Shown here piece by piece: positions 55,457 to 64,000 of a stretch of 64,000 nucleotides of DNA. This DNA is from Paracoccaceae bacterium. GTDB lineage: Bacteria > Pseudomonadota > Alphaproteobacteria > Rhodobacterales > Rhodobacteraceae. The stretch is taken from NCBI GenBank assembly GCA_014879735.1, contig JACSRN010000144.1, positions 1-64,000 of the forward strand. The letters are read 5' to 3'. Within the stretch, counting starts at the first letter, position 1. Every line of letters begins with the position of its first letter. Both the position numbers and the translations under genes were made by a program. The notes beneath the pieces are model-generated. The model worked only from the letters and a program-made list of their open reading frames with translations, did not search any database and had not been told where the DNA came from.

Positions 55457-56807
55457 GGCCGACCTCGTGCAGTTCGAGCGCGAAGGCCGCCATCGGATCG
55501 TCCAGATCCATCACATGGTTCAGGCAGAACTCGTAGAGCGCGCCCCTTTGCATCTCGGCGGGCGAGAAGGGGAAGGCAAAGGTCGGCATCGGCTCGTCCT
55601 CGGTCAGCGGATGGTGCAGCAGATAGGGGTTCAGGATCTTGGCCGCCTCGGCCGCCTGCTCGGCGGTGGGGCAGGTCAGGATGCCGAGGATGCCGACCTC
55701 GACAGGCAGGTCCCGGCGGGTCTCCAGCGGGCCGAGCGTGGCATCGATGCCGATCAGCCGCAGCTCGACGGTAAACTCCGCGCGGGCAAGCCCCATGCGG
55801 GCCGCGATCTTCTCTGTCACGCGCGCCTGCACGTCGGCGGCCCAGTCGCGGGCATGGGCGACGTAGCGGCGGTCGCGGATCACGGCCAGGCCGACCGTCT
55901 GATGCCCGACGATCCGCGCGCCTTCCAGTTTCACCGTATAGCGCCCGGGCACCCAGCGCGATCCTTCCACCCGCACGCGACGGGCATCGGGCGCGGAATA
56001 TTCCGCAGCCGTCACGTCCAGATGCCCGCCCGGTTCATGCAGGATGAAAGGATCGGAGTTTTCGTAGAGCATATGCGCAGAGACGGTGTAGGGGGTGGCC
56101 GCAGCGCCCGGGGCCATGGGTTCCAGCGTGAAGCCGGTGGCGTCGAAGTCGATCTGGATCACCCCGGAATTCGGCTGCGTCGTGGCCAGCGCGCCGCATT
56201 CGCCGACCTTGGCGCCATGCCAGGCCGCCCCGGCATGGTCGCCGCGGATCAGCGGCAGGGCGGCGATGATCGCGGTGTCGGTGGTGCGGCCGGCAATCAC
56301 GATATCGGCGCCGGTGGCCAGCGCTGCGGCAATCTGCTCGGCCCCGGCAAGGGCGACGATATTGCTGCAGGCATCGAGGATGTCGTCGGATATGTCCGGC
56401 GCGGCGGGCAGCGGGCGGATGCGGCCGGCGGCAAGCGCGGCCTTCACCCGCGCGGCGGGCTGGCCGGATTTCAGCGTGGCGACCCGCAGGCGCATGCCTT
56501 CTTCGGCGGCAATCTCGCGGGTGATGTCGAACAGCCAGTCCACCGCCGGATCGGCGCCGCAGGTGCCGGCCGTGCCGATGACCAGCGGTACCCCGGCCTC
56601 GGCCCGGGCCAGCATCAGCTCGCGCCATTCCGCCCTGGTCGAGGCGCGGGAATATTTCGAGACACCGCGGCCCAGGTAGGATGGCCCGCTGTCGGTCGAT
56701 CCGCCGTCGATGGCGATGATGTCGGGGCGGTTGGCCACCCCGCGCGCCAGCGCGCCGCGGTCATAGCCCAACCCAAGCGCCCCTGCGGGAACGAGAACCC
56801 GTGTCAT
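55449..56807 (-). CDS. AtuA/DUF1446-family acyclic terpene utilisation-like protein
   Basis: This 452-residue protein has the DUF1446 features: IAIDGGSTDSGPSYLG, an early VIGTAGTCGADPAVDWL segment, VIAGRTTDTAIIAALPLI, and ECGALATTQPNSGVIQIDFD. AtuA is named from acyclic terpene use in Pseudomonas, but this subfamily with DUF4387 and TTT genes probably acts on another carboxylate. I start at 56807; a longer open frame upstream covers the GntR promoter and is not family-like. It heads the operon and diverges from the GntR gene. Confidence 0.87.
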   Translation of the reverse strand: MTRVLVPAGALGLGYDRGALARGVANRPDIIAIDGGSTDSGPSYLGRGVSKYSRASTRAEWRELMLARAEAGVPLVIGTAGTCGADPAVDWLFDITREIAAEEGMRLRVATLKSGQPAARVKAALAAGRIRPLPAAPDISDDILDACSNIVALAGAEQIAAALATGADIVIAGRTTDTAIIAALPLIRGDHAGAAWHGAKVGECGALATTQPNSGVIQIDFDATGFTLEPMAPGAAATPYTVSAHMLYENSDPFILHEPGGHLDVTAAEYSAPDARRVRVEGSRWVPGRYTVKLEGARIVGHQTVGLAVIRDRRYVAHARDWAADVQARVTEKIAARMGLARAEFTVELRLIGIDATLGPLETRRDLPVEVGILGILTCPTAEQAAEAAKILNPYLLHHPLTEDEPMPTFAFPFSPAEMQRGALYEFCLNHVMDLDDPMAAFALELHEVGHG

Positions 56808-56972
56808 CCGATGCCCTTTCCCCGGGGCGCCGCACCAGCCTGCCGCAACGCCCGGCCGCAACCCTTTGCCGATCTCGGCGGGATAGCCGCAATCACGGTA
56901 TCTTGCAAGTCCAAAAAACCATGCTTGGCGCGATGGCATGGCTGTGTCACAAGGAAGAAAAGCGGAGGAACG

Positions 56973-57887
56973 ATGTCGCGGATCGCCGGCAATCTGGCGC
57001 AGGAAATCGCCCGCCACGTCGACGAGGCCGGGCTGCCCGCCGGTACGCCACTGCCCGAGCGCGCCCTGGCCGAGCGGTTTCACGTCTCGCGTTCGCCGGT
57101 GCGGCTGGCGTTGCGTGCGCTGCGGCAGGCGGGCGTGCTGGCCGAGGCCGAGCGGGGCGGGTTCTGCGTGGCCGATCCGGCGGCGGCGCGGGCGCTGGCC
57201 GCGACCGGGACGGTGGCCGATGACGCGGAGGCGGGCTATCTGGCCATCGCTCGCGACCGGCTGGCCGGCCGCATCCCCGACCGGATCAGCGAGAATGCGC
57301 TGCTGCGCCGCTATCCGTTGACGCGGCCGCGGCTGCAGGCGGTGCTGGCGCGCGCGGCGGCCGAGGGCTGGGCGGAGCGGCTGCCGGGCAATGGTTGGCG
57401 GTTCCTGCCGGTCCTGACCTCGGCCGAGACCTACCGGCAGAGCTACAGTTTCCGCCAGGCGATCGAACCGGCGGCGCTGCTGGAGGCCGGGTTCGCCCTG
57501 AACCGCCCGGTGATCGAGCGCCATCTGGATCGTCAGCGCCGGCTGGTCGCCGGCGAGATCGCGGATCTGTCGGCGGTGGATCTGTTCGAGGTCAACCGCG
57601 GCATGCACGAGGCGCTGATCGAATGCAGCGGCAATGCCTTCTTCATCGAAAGCTTGCGCCGGGTCGACAGGCTGCGGCGGCTGATCGAATACCGGCTGCA
57701 AGTCGACCGGACGAAGGCCCGCCTGCGCTGCGAGGAACATGTGGCCATCCTGGAGATGGTGCTGCAGGGCCGCAACCCAGAGGCGGCCGAGGCGATGCGC
57801 CGCCACCTTGCGGCGCTGGCGCCGCTGAAGGCCGGGCTGTTTCCCGGCGGCGACGGACCGGCCGCCGGGCGGCTGGCGGTGTCCTAG
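56973..57887 (+). CDS. GntR-family regulator with tandem winged-helix domains
   Basis: This 304-residue regulator has an N-terminal winged helix (about 5-68: AQEIARHVDEAGLPAGTPLP, HVSRSPVRLALRALRQAGV). A second winged-helix-like segment follows (about 80-145: AIARDRLAGRIPDRISENALL, LTRPRLQAVLARAAAEGWAE), then an FCD effector domain (SFRQAIEPAALLEAGFAL, FFIESLRRVDRLRRLIEYRL). The double DNA-binding region makes it longer than usual FCD regulators (about 230). GGAGG precedes ATG 56973. It diverges from the AtuA/DUF4387/TTT operon and probably controls it. Confidence 0.85.
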   Translation: MSRIAGNLAQEIARHVDEAGLPAGTPLPERALAERFHVSRSPVRLALRALRQAGVLAEAERGGFCVADPAAARALAATGTVADDAEAGYLAIARDRLAGRIPDRISENALLRRYPLTRPRLQAVLARAAAEGWAERLPGNGWRFLPVLTSAETYRQSYSFRQAIEPAALLEAGFALNRPVIERHLDRQRRLVAGEIADLSAVDLFEVNRGMHEALIECSGNAFFIESLRRVDRLRRLIEYRLQVDRTKARLRCEEHVAILEMVLQGRNPEAAEAMRRHLAALAPLKAGLFPGGDGPAAGRLAVS

Positions 57888-58333
57888 CGCACCACCAGCA
57901 CCGGGATGGTGCTGCTGGCCAGCACCTCGGAGGTCTGGCTGCCGAGAATGAGCCGCTGCAGGCCCTGCCGCCCGTGCGACGACATCACGATCAGCTCGCA
58001 GCCCAGCCGCGTGGCGGTCTCGACGATGGCGGGCGCGGGCATGGAATCGGGCACATGTTCGGTGGAGGCTGGCACGCCGCATCTCTCGGCCTCGCCCTTG
58101 GCCGCGGTCAGCAACTGGTCGGCCAGTTCGCGCTGCCGGGTTTCATAGGTTTCCAGTTCGGCGGCGGCGGCTGTCCATGCCTCGCCGGCGGCGCCGGCAA
58201 AGATGGGGAAGCGTTCGGTCACGACGAGAAAAGTCACCCGGGAGCCAAGCGCCCTGGCCAGCGCGAGGCCATGGTCGACCCCGCGCCCCGCCAGTTCGGA
58301 ACCGTCGGTCGAGATCAGGATGTGGTTGTACAT
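57884..58333 (-). CDS. universal stress protein (UspA family)
   Basis: This 149-residue protein has the Usp fold: HILISTDGSELAGRGVDHGLALAR at the N-terminus and the ATP-binding motif in VMSSHGRQGLQRLILGSQTSEVL. GGAGGAAAC precedes the ATG. The gene converges with the GntR gene with a 4-base overlap of the ends. Usp proteins aid survival under stress; nothing shows a specific role here. Confidence 0.92.
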   Translation of the reverse strand: MYNHILISTDGSELAGRGVDHGLALARALGSRVTFLVVTERFPIFAGAAGEAWTAAAAELETYETRQRELADQLLTAAKGEAERCGVPASTEHVPDSMPAPAIVETATRLGCELIVMSSHGRQGLQRLILGSQTSEVLASSTIPVLVVR

Positions 58334-58499
58334 GTGTTTCCTCCGCGTGCTGTGGGCGCCGGCGGCGGGGCAGTGCCTCGGGGACGGGCGCGCCCCGGCC
58401 TGGTCCTTGGTCGCGCGTTTCCGGCGCCGGGGCAAGGGGCTTGCGCATCGCCGCGGCCCTGGGCCATGCTGGCACTGCCCCCGTGGTTGCGGAGCCGCG

Positions 58500-58658
58500 A
58501 TGTTCACCACAGACAATCTTCTGGCCGGGCTGATCCTGCTTGCCATCGCGGTTGCGGTGATGGGGCCGATGCTCTGGCTGCTGTGGTGGCAGGCGCGGCG
58601 GGCGCTGCGGGCGCTGGTGGCGCTGCGCGACCGGATCGACCGGGCGCAACGGCACTGA
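58500..58658 (+). CDS. small single-span membrane protein
   Basis: A 52-residue frame has one hydrophobic helix (LLAGLILLAIAVAVMGPMLW) followed by a basic amphipathic tail (WWQARRALRALVALRDRIDR). GGAG lies five bases before the ATG. It sits in the gap between the divergent usp gene and the methyltransferase gene. No family was recognised; real gene status rests on the ribosome-binding site and the protein-like composition. Confidence 0.5.
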   Translation: MFTTDNLLAGLILLAIAVAVMGPMLWLLWWQARRALRALVALRDRIDRAQRH

Positions 58659-58750
58659 GCGGCGGGTCTGGCCGGCGGCCCGTTCGCGGGGCGGGCACGC
58701 GCGGGGGGCAGGGCCGTCCGGGTTGGATCGGCGAGACGGGGGAGGCGGCG

Positions 58751-59356
58751 ATGTGGGACGAACGCTTTGCGCGCGACGGCTATCTCTTCGGCACCGAACC
58801 GGCCGATTTCCTGCGGCGCGAGGCCGGGCGCCTGGCCCCGGCCTCGCGCCTGCTGTGCATCGCCGATGGCGAGGGGCGCAATTCGGTGTGGCTGGCCGGG
58901 CAGGGCCACAGCGTGGTGGCGATGGACGGATCTGCCGTCGGCATGGCCAAGGCGCGGCGGCTGGCTGCGGATCGCGGCGTCACGGTCGAGACCCATGTCG
59001 CCGACATCGCCGATTGGGACTGGACGGCCCGGCCCTATGATGCGGTGGTGGCGATCTTCATCCAGTTTGCGCCGCCGCCGTTGCGCGATCGCATCTTTGC
59101 CGGACTGCAGGCGGCACTGCGGCCGGGCGGGCTGATCCTGCTGCATGGCTATACGCCAGAGCAGATTGCGCTTGGCACCGGCGGGCCGCGGGCGGTGGAG
59201 CAGCTTTACACCCCGGCGCTGTTGCGCGCAGCCTTTGCCGGGATGGAGATCCTGCGGCTTGCCGCCTATCGCGCCGAGGTGGACGAGGGCGAGGGTCACA
59301 GCGGCCCCTCGGCGCTGATCGACCTTGTGGCGCGCAAGCCGGGGCAGGGAAGCTGA
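58751..59356 (+). CDS. class I SAM-dependent methyltransferase
   Basis: This 201-residue methyltransferase has the SAM-binding core: LLCIADGEGRNSVWLAGQGHSVVAMDGS (motif I and the acidic motif II end), then VADIADWDW and a GGLILLHGY strand (motif III). The opening MWDERFARDGYLFGTEPADFL is like that of the small TehB/thiol-methyltransferase-related group. GGAGG is upstream. The substrate is unknown; it may be co-transcribed with the downstream D-aminopeptidase gene (28-base gap). Confidence 0.88.
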   Translation: MWDERFARDGYLFGTEPADFLRREAGRLAPASRLLCIADGEGRNSVWLAGQGHSVVAMDGSAVGMAKARRLAADRGVTVETHVADIADWDWTARPYDAVVAIFIQFAPPPLRDRIFAGLQAALRPGGLILLHGYTPEQIALGTGGPRAVEQLYTPALLRAAFAGMEILRLAAYRAEVDEGEGHSGPSALIDLVARKPGQGS

Positions 59357-59384
59357 CGGCAAGCGCCGGGCGGCGGAGGATGCC

Positions 59385-60935
59385 ATGATCGACACTTCGG
59401 CAATCGATCGCGCGATGGATCTGCTGCCGCAGCGCTTTGCGGGGCCGGGCGGCGTGGCGGCGGTGATGCACCAGGGGCGCGTGGTGGCCGCCCGGGCCTG
59501 GGGCCTGGCCGATCTGGTCTCGGCACGGCCGATGACGCGGCAGACCCGGTTGCCGGTCTGCTCGATTACCAAGCAGTTCACCTGCGCGGCCGTTCTGGCC
59601 GCCCTTGGGGCACCCGAGGCGCTGGACGCCCGGCTGTCGCCGCGGTTGCCCGGGCTGCGGGGTCTCCGGCCGACGGTGCGGCAGCTGTGTCACAACCAGT
59701 CGGGCCTGCGCGACTACTGGGCGATGACGGTGCTGGAGGGCGCGCGGGCCGAGCAGGCATTCCCGCGCGCCGCGGCCTTGCCGATGCTGGCCGCAATGCA
59801 GTCGGTGCAATTTGCCCCGGGCCTGCGACATTCCTACAGCAACGGCAATTTCCGCCTGCTGGCCGAGATGCTGGAGGAGGAGACCGGGCAGCCGCTGGAG
59901 GCGCTGTTTCGCCGCCACCTCTGGGATCCGGCGGGGATGGCGACGGCGGCGCTGGCCCCCGACACCCGCCACCCCGTCGATGGGGTGGTGGGCCACGAGG
60001 GCAGCGCGCAGGCCGGGTTCATGGCCGCGGAAAACGGCATCTGGTGGCAGGGCGACGCGGGCATGGTGGCCTCGCTCGACGACATGCTGGCCTGGGAGCG
60101 CTGGATCGATGCGACGCGCGAGGCGGCGGACGGACTTTACCGCCGGCTGTCGGCCCCGGTCGCCTTTGCCGACGGCAATCCCGCAGGCTATGGCTTCGGC
60201 CTCGGCCGGGACAATGTGGGCGGCGTGGCGATCACCGGCCACGGCGGGGCGCTGCGGGGCTTCCGCGCCTACCGGCTGCATGCGGCGGTGCCGCGGCTGT
60301 CGGTGGTGGTGATGTTCAACCACGAGGGCGCGGCCCGGGATGCGGCGCGGGATCTGCTGCGTGCGGCGCTGAGGCTGACCCCGCCGGTGTCCGCCCCGGT
60401 GCCACCGGATCGCGCCGGCCAGTGGCTTTGCCCCGAGACCGGGTTGCTGGCCCGGATCGAGGTGGAGCATGGCCGGGCGCGGCTGCAATTCGCCACCGGC
60501 GCCGAAGACCTGCGATCCGAGGGTGGGGGCCTGGTCTCGGCCGAGACGATGTTGCGGGTCGAGGCGGCGGGGCTGGTCCTAGAGCGGCCGCGCGACAACC
60601 AGCGGGTGACGCTGGCGCCGGCGCCGCCGGTGGCGACTGCCGATGCCGGCGAGATCGGCGGTCGCTGGCTTTGCCCCGAGAGCGGCCGCGCGATGGAGGT
60701 GATCCTTGCCGGCACCGCCGCCTTTGCCCGGTTCGAGGGCCGCCTCGGGACCGGGCGGGCCGAGCCGGCGGTGCCGGCGGGCCGCGACCTGTGGCGCATC
60801 CAGACGCGACGGTCGATGGATGCACCGGCCCCGGGCGACTGGACGCTGCAGATCTGCCGCGACGGCGCCGGCCGGCCCATTGCCGCACGGCTGGGCTGCT
60901 GGCTGGCGCGGGGCATCGAATACCGCCGGGCCTAG
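59385..60935 (+). CDS. D-aminopeptidase-like serine hydrolase (penicillin-recognising family S12)
   Basis: This 516-residue protein has the beta-lactamase-type domain with SITK (Ser60 nucleophile, Lys63), YSNG (Tyr151) and HGG (286-288) in the expected order. Two C-terminal beta-barrel domains follow (each starting near WLCPETGL, about 345, and WLCPESGR, about 428). The order, spacing and length closely match D-aminopeptidase DAP of Ochrobactrum (about 520 residues; Ser62, Lys65, Tyr153), which releases N-terminal D-residues. No signal peptide is seen, so it is cytoplasmic. GGAGG lies just before the ATG. Confidence 0.87.
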   Translation: MIDTSAIDRAMDLLPQRFAGPGGVAAVMHQGRVVAARAWGLADLVSARPMTRQTRLPVCSITKQFTCAAVLAALGAPEALDARLSPRLPGLRGLRPTVRQLCHNQSGLRDYWAMTVLEGARAEQAFPRAAALPMLAAMQSVQFAPGLRHSYSNGNFRLLAEMLEEETGQPLEALFRRHLWDPAGMATAALAPDTRHPVDGVVGHEGSAQAGFMAAENGIWWQGDAGMVASLDDMLAWERWIDATREAADGLYRRLSAPVAFADGNPAGYGFGLGRDNVGGVAITGHGGALRGFRAYRLHAAVPRLSVVVMFNHEGAARDAARDLLRAALRLTPPVSAPVPPDRAGQWLCPETGLLARIEVEHGRARLQFATGAEDLRSEGGGLVSAETMLRVEAAGLVLERPRDNQRVTLAPAPPVATADAGEIGGRWLCPESGRAMEVILAGTAAFARFEGRLGTGRAEPAVPAGRDLWRIQTRRSMDAPAPGDWTLQICRDGAGRPIAARLGCWLARGIEYRRA

Positions 60936-61077
60936 CGATCCGGGCCAGCCAGGGCCCCCGGGGAAGCCGCGGATCCTGCGGGCCGCCCCGCCGCGGCGGC
61001 GAAGGGTAGGATGCGCTTGCAGAGCATCGCCGGCTCACCCACAATGGCCGCAACGGCGCAGCCGGACGGAGGACCAC

Positions 61078-62100
61078 TTGTCGTATTCGCAGCTTCCGCC
61101 GCACAGTTTCTGGGGCCGATGCCTTGCCGACAATGCTTTCCTTCTGGATCGGCTTTATCCGGCCGCTGTCAGGTTGCAGGCCGGAACCCGGGTCGCCACG
61201 GCGGGCAGCTGCTTTGCCCAGAAGATCGGCAGCCGGCTGCGCCAGACCAACGTCGGGTTTCTCGATCTCGAACCGCTGCCGCCCGGCATGCGGATCGAGA
61301 CGGGGGCAAGATATGGCTACGGGCTCTATTCCGCGCGCTATGGCAATCTCTACACCAGCGCGCAACTGCTGCAGCTGGCGGAAGACGCCTTTGCCGCCCG
61401 CCTGCGCGACGAAGCGATCTGGACGGCGGGGGGCCGCTGGTATGACGGCCTGCGGCCGCGGATCGAGCCGGGCGGGTTCGACAGCCGCGAAATCCTGGAG
61501 GCGGCCCGCCTGTCGCATCTGCGCAAGGTCCGGACCCTGCTGGAGGAGACCGAGGTCTTCATCTTCACCCTGGGCCTGACCGAACGCTGGCAGCATGGCG
61601 GGACGGGCACGGTCTTTCCGCTCTGGCCCGGGGCGCTGAAACCGGCGATCGTCGATGAAAACCATGTCTTCGTGAATGCCCGCATCACCGCGGTGGTGGA
61701 CGAGCTGGACCGTTTCATCCGCCTGGTGCGGGCGCATAATCCGGACTTTCGCGTCCTCTTCACGGTTTCCCCGGTTCCGCTGATCGCCACGGCGACGGGC
61801 GGGCATGTGCTGGCGGCCACGGTGCGCTCGAAGGCGGTCCTGCGCACGGCGGTGGACGAGATCCTGCATCTGCACGAGGGCTGCGACTATTTTCCCTCCT
61901 ACGAGATTGCCACCGCCAATCCGCGGTGCCGGTTGGCGTTCCGCGACGACGAGCGCGAGGTGCGCGACGAGGTGGTCGACCGCATCATGGCGCTGTTTCT
62001 TGCCGCCCATCCCGGGCTGGGCAGGAGTGCCGCTGCCGCGCCAGGGGCCGGGATCGACCCGGTCTGCGACGAATGGCTGCTGAACGCGGCAGGGTCATGA
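61078..62100 (+). CDS. GSCFA-domain protein
   Basis: This 340-residue GSCFA-family protein (SGNH-hydrolase-like fold) has the name-giving motif GSCFA at 43-47 (ATAGSCFAQKIG), GYGLYSARYGNLYTS and VFIFTLGLTERW. The ORF lacks an ATG in place; TTG 61078 has GGAGG (61068-61072) five bases upstream and gives a normal start (MSYSQLPPHSFWG). GSCFA proteins are often coded with polysaccharide genes and may deacylate or acylate glycans. The next gene overlaps as ATGA. Confidence 0.82.
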   Translation: MSYSQLPPHSFWGRCLADNAFLLDRLYPAAVRLQAGTRVATAGSCFAQKIGSRLRQTNVGFLDLEPLPPGMRIETGARYGYGLYSARYGNLYTSAQLLQLAEDAFAARLRDEAIWTAGGRWYDGLRPRIEPGGFDSREILEAARLSHLRKVRTLLEETEVFIFTLGLTERWQHGGTGTVFPLWPGALKPAIVDENHVFVNARITAVVDELDRFIRLVRAHNPDFRVLFTVSPVPLIATATGGHVLAATVRSKAVLRTAVDEILHLHEGCDYFPSYEIATANPRCRLAFRDDEREVRDEVVDRIMALFLAAHPGLGRSAAAAPGAGIDPVCDEWLLNAAGS

Positions 62101-62870
62101 AGCTTCTCGTCATCGGCAATTCGCATGCCGCCTGTCTGATCGAGGCCTGGCGCGCGGTGCGTGCCGAGGGGCTGGGCGTCGAGATGGATTTCTTCGTCCG
62201 CGGCGGTGGCGCGCTGCGCGAGTTCGGGTTCGACGGCCGCCGGGTCTTTACCCCCAATCCCGAGTTTCGCGCCTTCCTGCAGCGGCTGGGACAGAAGGAC
62301 GAATTCCTGCTGTCGGATTATGACGCGATTGTCGTGATCGGCCATGAACTCAGCGCCTTCCGGCTGGTCCGGATACTCAACCGGCACCATGTGCTGGGCT
62401 GGCCCTACCGCAACCGCCGCGATCTGCCGACGATTACCGAGGCCTGCCTGACCGATGCCCTTGCCGATTCCCTGGACGAGATCAACGCAAGCGCCATCCT
62501 GCGCCGGATCGGACCCGTGACGGCGGGGCAGAAGCTGATCGTTGTGCCGCAGCCCTATCCTTCAGAGATCATTCTCGATCATCCGGCGAAGGCCGTGGGT
62601 TTCGTCCGGCTGTGCCGCGCGCGGATCGGCAACCGCTGCCAGACCCTGTTCGAGGTCGCCATGCAGCGCCATGTCGCCAGGCTCGGTGCGGATCTGCTGC
62701 TGCAGCCGGCCGGGACCGTGGTGCATGGCCTGCTGACGGCGCGGGCCTATACCGCGGGTTCGGCGCGTCTTGCCGATCTTGACCAGCGCCAGCCCGTGGA
62801 CGACATACTGCACGCCAATGCGCTATATGGTGGCTTGATCCTGGCGCAGATCCTGGAGACTTTCGGTTAA
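62097..62870 (+). CDS. SGNH-hydrolase-like protein
   Basis: This 257-residue protein begins with LLVIGNSHAACL (GNSHA 7-11), a variant of the GDS nucleophile block. Further segments are SDYDAIVVIGHEL (about 76-88) and LLQPAGTVVHGLLTARAY near the C-terminus. It is translationally coupled to the GSCFA gene, so the two likely act together on a glycan or lipid. No signal peptide is seen. Reaction unproven. Confidence 0.72.
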   Translation: MKLLVIGNSHAACLIEAWRAVRAEGLGVEMDFFVRGGGALREFGFDGRRVFTPNPEFRAFLQRLGQKDEFLLSDYDAIVVIGHELSAFRLVRILNRHHVLGWPYRNRRDLPTITEACLTDALADSLDEINASAILRRIGPVTAGQKLIVVPQPYPSEIILDHPAKAVGFVRLCRARIGNRCQTLFEVAMQRHVARLGADLLLQPAGTVVHGLLTARAYTAGSARLADLDQRQPVDDILHANALYGGLILAQILETFG

Positions 62871-63012
62871 CATACTGTAAGTTCTTATTTTTATATAACC
62901 TCTATGCAGTTTTTCCGTCGCCCTACGGCGTTGCGTGGCATTTTTCCGCGCCCGTTATGCCCGCCGTAAGGCAATGGCGCGCAGGCTTCCGACCGGCAAC
63001 GGACGGGGGCGA
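62871..63012. promoter_or_regulatory. AT-rich intergenic region before the esterase/RTX gene
   Basis: About 140 bases, starting with an AT-rich block (62871-62915: TAAGTTCTTATTTTTATATA) unusual for this window. A short CGCC/GGCG hairpin follows at about 62924-62935. A promoter for the downstream gene is likely; transfer of the esterase gene from AT-richer DNA is possible. Confidence 0.4.
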
Positions 63013-64000
63013 AGATGAGCGCGATCTATGTCGTGGCGGGACAGAGCAACGCGAACAATACCTTCGACGAGATCAGGGCGGCGCTGCGGGCGCGCGACCC
63101 GGGCTGCACGGTGATCGAAGTTGCCGCCCCCGGTGCGCCGCTGACCTGGGCGCGGGGAGATCTCGACTGGTACAGGTCGGGTGAACTGCCGCAGATGTTC
63201 GTCGATCAGGTGGCCGATCTGATGCGGGCCGATCCCAGGGCGGAACTGGCCGGGGTGATCTGGGTTCAGGGCGAGGCCGACACGCTGGATGTCGCGCGGA
63301 CGAACATCTACGCCGATCAGCTTTCCGGCCTGCTGGGCGGCATCGTCCGCGACCTGCGTTCGGCGCTGCCGGGCCGTTCCGCCGACAGTTTCGACTTCGC
63401 CTTGCTGAATGTCGCGCTGTCGGCCTATTGCCCCGAAGCGACCGGGCGCGAAAACTGGTCGGCGATCCAGCGCGAGCAACTGGTGGCCACCACATCCTGG
63501 GCGGATGGCCATCTGATCAGCATGGACCTTCTGGCGCGACTGGCCGGAATCGCGCCCGACCGGATGTTCCGCGACAATCTGCATTACAGCCAACCGCTGG
63601 TGAATGCGCTGGCCACCGCCGTTGCCGACTGGTTCGGCAGCGGGCAAAGCCCGCTGACCGCCGCGATTGCCTCGGTCACGCGGCTGGGGTCCTCGGGCGC
63701 CGATCACCTGGGCGCCGCGCCCTCCGAAGCCCGGACCCGCAGCGGCGACAGCACGAATTATGTCTTCGTCGGCTATGACGGCAACGATATCTATGAGGTG
63801 CCGTCCTCGCAAACGCTGGTGGTGGAACTGCCGCGCCAGGGTTGGGACCGGGTGAACCTGGCCTGCGACTATGATCTGTCGCGATGGGCCGAAGGGGTGG
63901 AGGAACTCGCCATCCTCGGCCCGGTCGGGCGGTCCGTGACCGGCAACGCGCTGTCCAACCGCATGTTCGGCAGCCCGGGCAACGATACGATCGCCGGCGG
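63013..64000 (+). CDS. sialate O-acetylesterase-like domain protein with RTX repeats (partial, runs off right edge)
   Basis: At least 329 residues are visible. The N-terminal SGNH/sialate-esterase domain has the nucleophile block VVAGQSNANN (Ser11), WVQGEADT (about 83-90) and a C-terminal Asp-His pair in FRDNLHYSQP. Starting at about residue 235, a linker leads to NYVFVGYDGNDIYEVPSS and later SNRMFGSPGNDTIAGG, the nonapeptide-type calcium-binding RTX repeats. Such proteins leave the cell by type I secretion using a C-terminal signal, which would lie beyond the edge. It is likely a secreted carbohydrate esterase. Confidence 0.85.

Overview
The window is GC-rich, densely coding DNA with short intergenic gaps, many ATGA/TGATG start-stop overlaps and an alphaproteobacterial gene repertoire. 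DnaA-like replicase, tripartite tricarboxylate transporters (TTT), duplicated CaiB/BaiF CoA-transferases, GMC dehydrogenases and imelysin iron loci together fit a Rhodobacterales (Paracoccus-like) bacterium. No rRNA, tRNA or CRISPR array was seen. A replication/partition module at 37-41.7 kb (tyrosine recombinase, ParB, ParA, divergent DnaA-like initiator, phased repeats) indicates that this is a plasmid or chromid rather than the main chromosome.

Layout. (1) 0-19 kb is a patchwork of organic-acid/CoA catabolism. A minus-strand operon encodes enoyl-CoA hydratase, a binding-protein ABC importer and a two-subunit 3-oxoacid CoA-transferase, with a divergent LysR regulator. It is followed by a ThDP enzyme, an NTF2-like protein with an FAH-family hydrolase, an aldehyde dehydrogenase, a CaiB/BaiF pair, an MFS carrier, a thiolase-like protein with its DUF35 partner, and an HpcH/HpaI aldolase. 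(2) 16.9-28.1 kb is bracketed by two complementary halves of IS5-family transposases. Inside lie decayed genes (MBL-fold hydrolase, TcuB remnant, DUF35 fragment) around a coherent tricarboxylate locus: TctA/TctB, TctC, GntR regulator, aconitase-type hydratase and an isocitrate-lyase-family enzyme. (3) 28-36.5 kb carries an acetylpolyamine-amidohydrolase-like deacetylase, a glycine-betaine-type ABC importer, a choline-dehydrogenase-like GMC enzyme, a cupin and a LysR regulator.

(4) 37-41.7 kb is the replicon module. (5) 41.7-49.7 kb holds nnrU, then a seven-gene high-affinity iron-uptake operon: cupredoxin, FTR1 permease, two imelysins, DUF1111 di-haem protein, sterol-desaturase-like protein and MauG-type peroxidase. 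(6) 49.8-57.9 kb contains a DUF1612-like helix-turn-helix protein and an AbrB-family permease, then a second TTT system co-transcribed with AtuA-family and DUF4387 proteins under a divergent GntR regulator. (7) 57.9-64 kb has a universal stress protein, a small membrane protein, a methyltransferase, a D-aminopeptidase, and a run of GSCFA, SGNH and sialate-esterase/RTX genes that continues past the right edge.

The overall theme is an accessory replicon with several self-contained uptake-plus-catabolism cassettes, each pairing a transporter, one to four enzymes and a divergent regulator. Functions are inferred from motifs and context; no database search was run.
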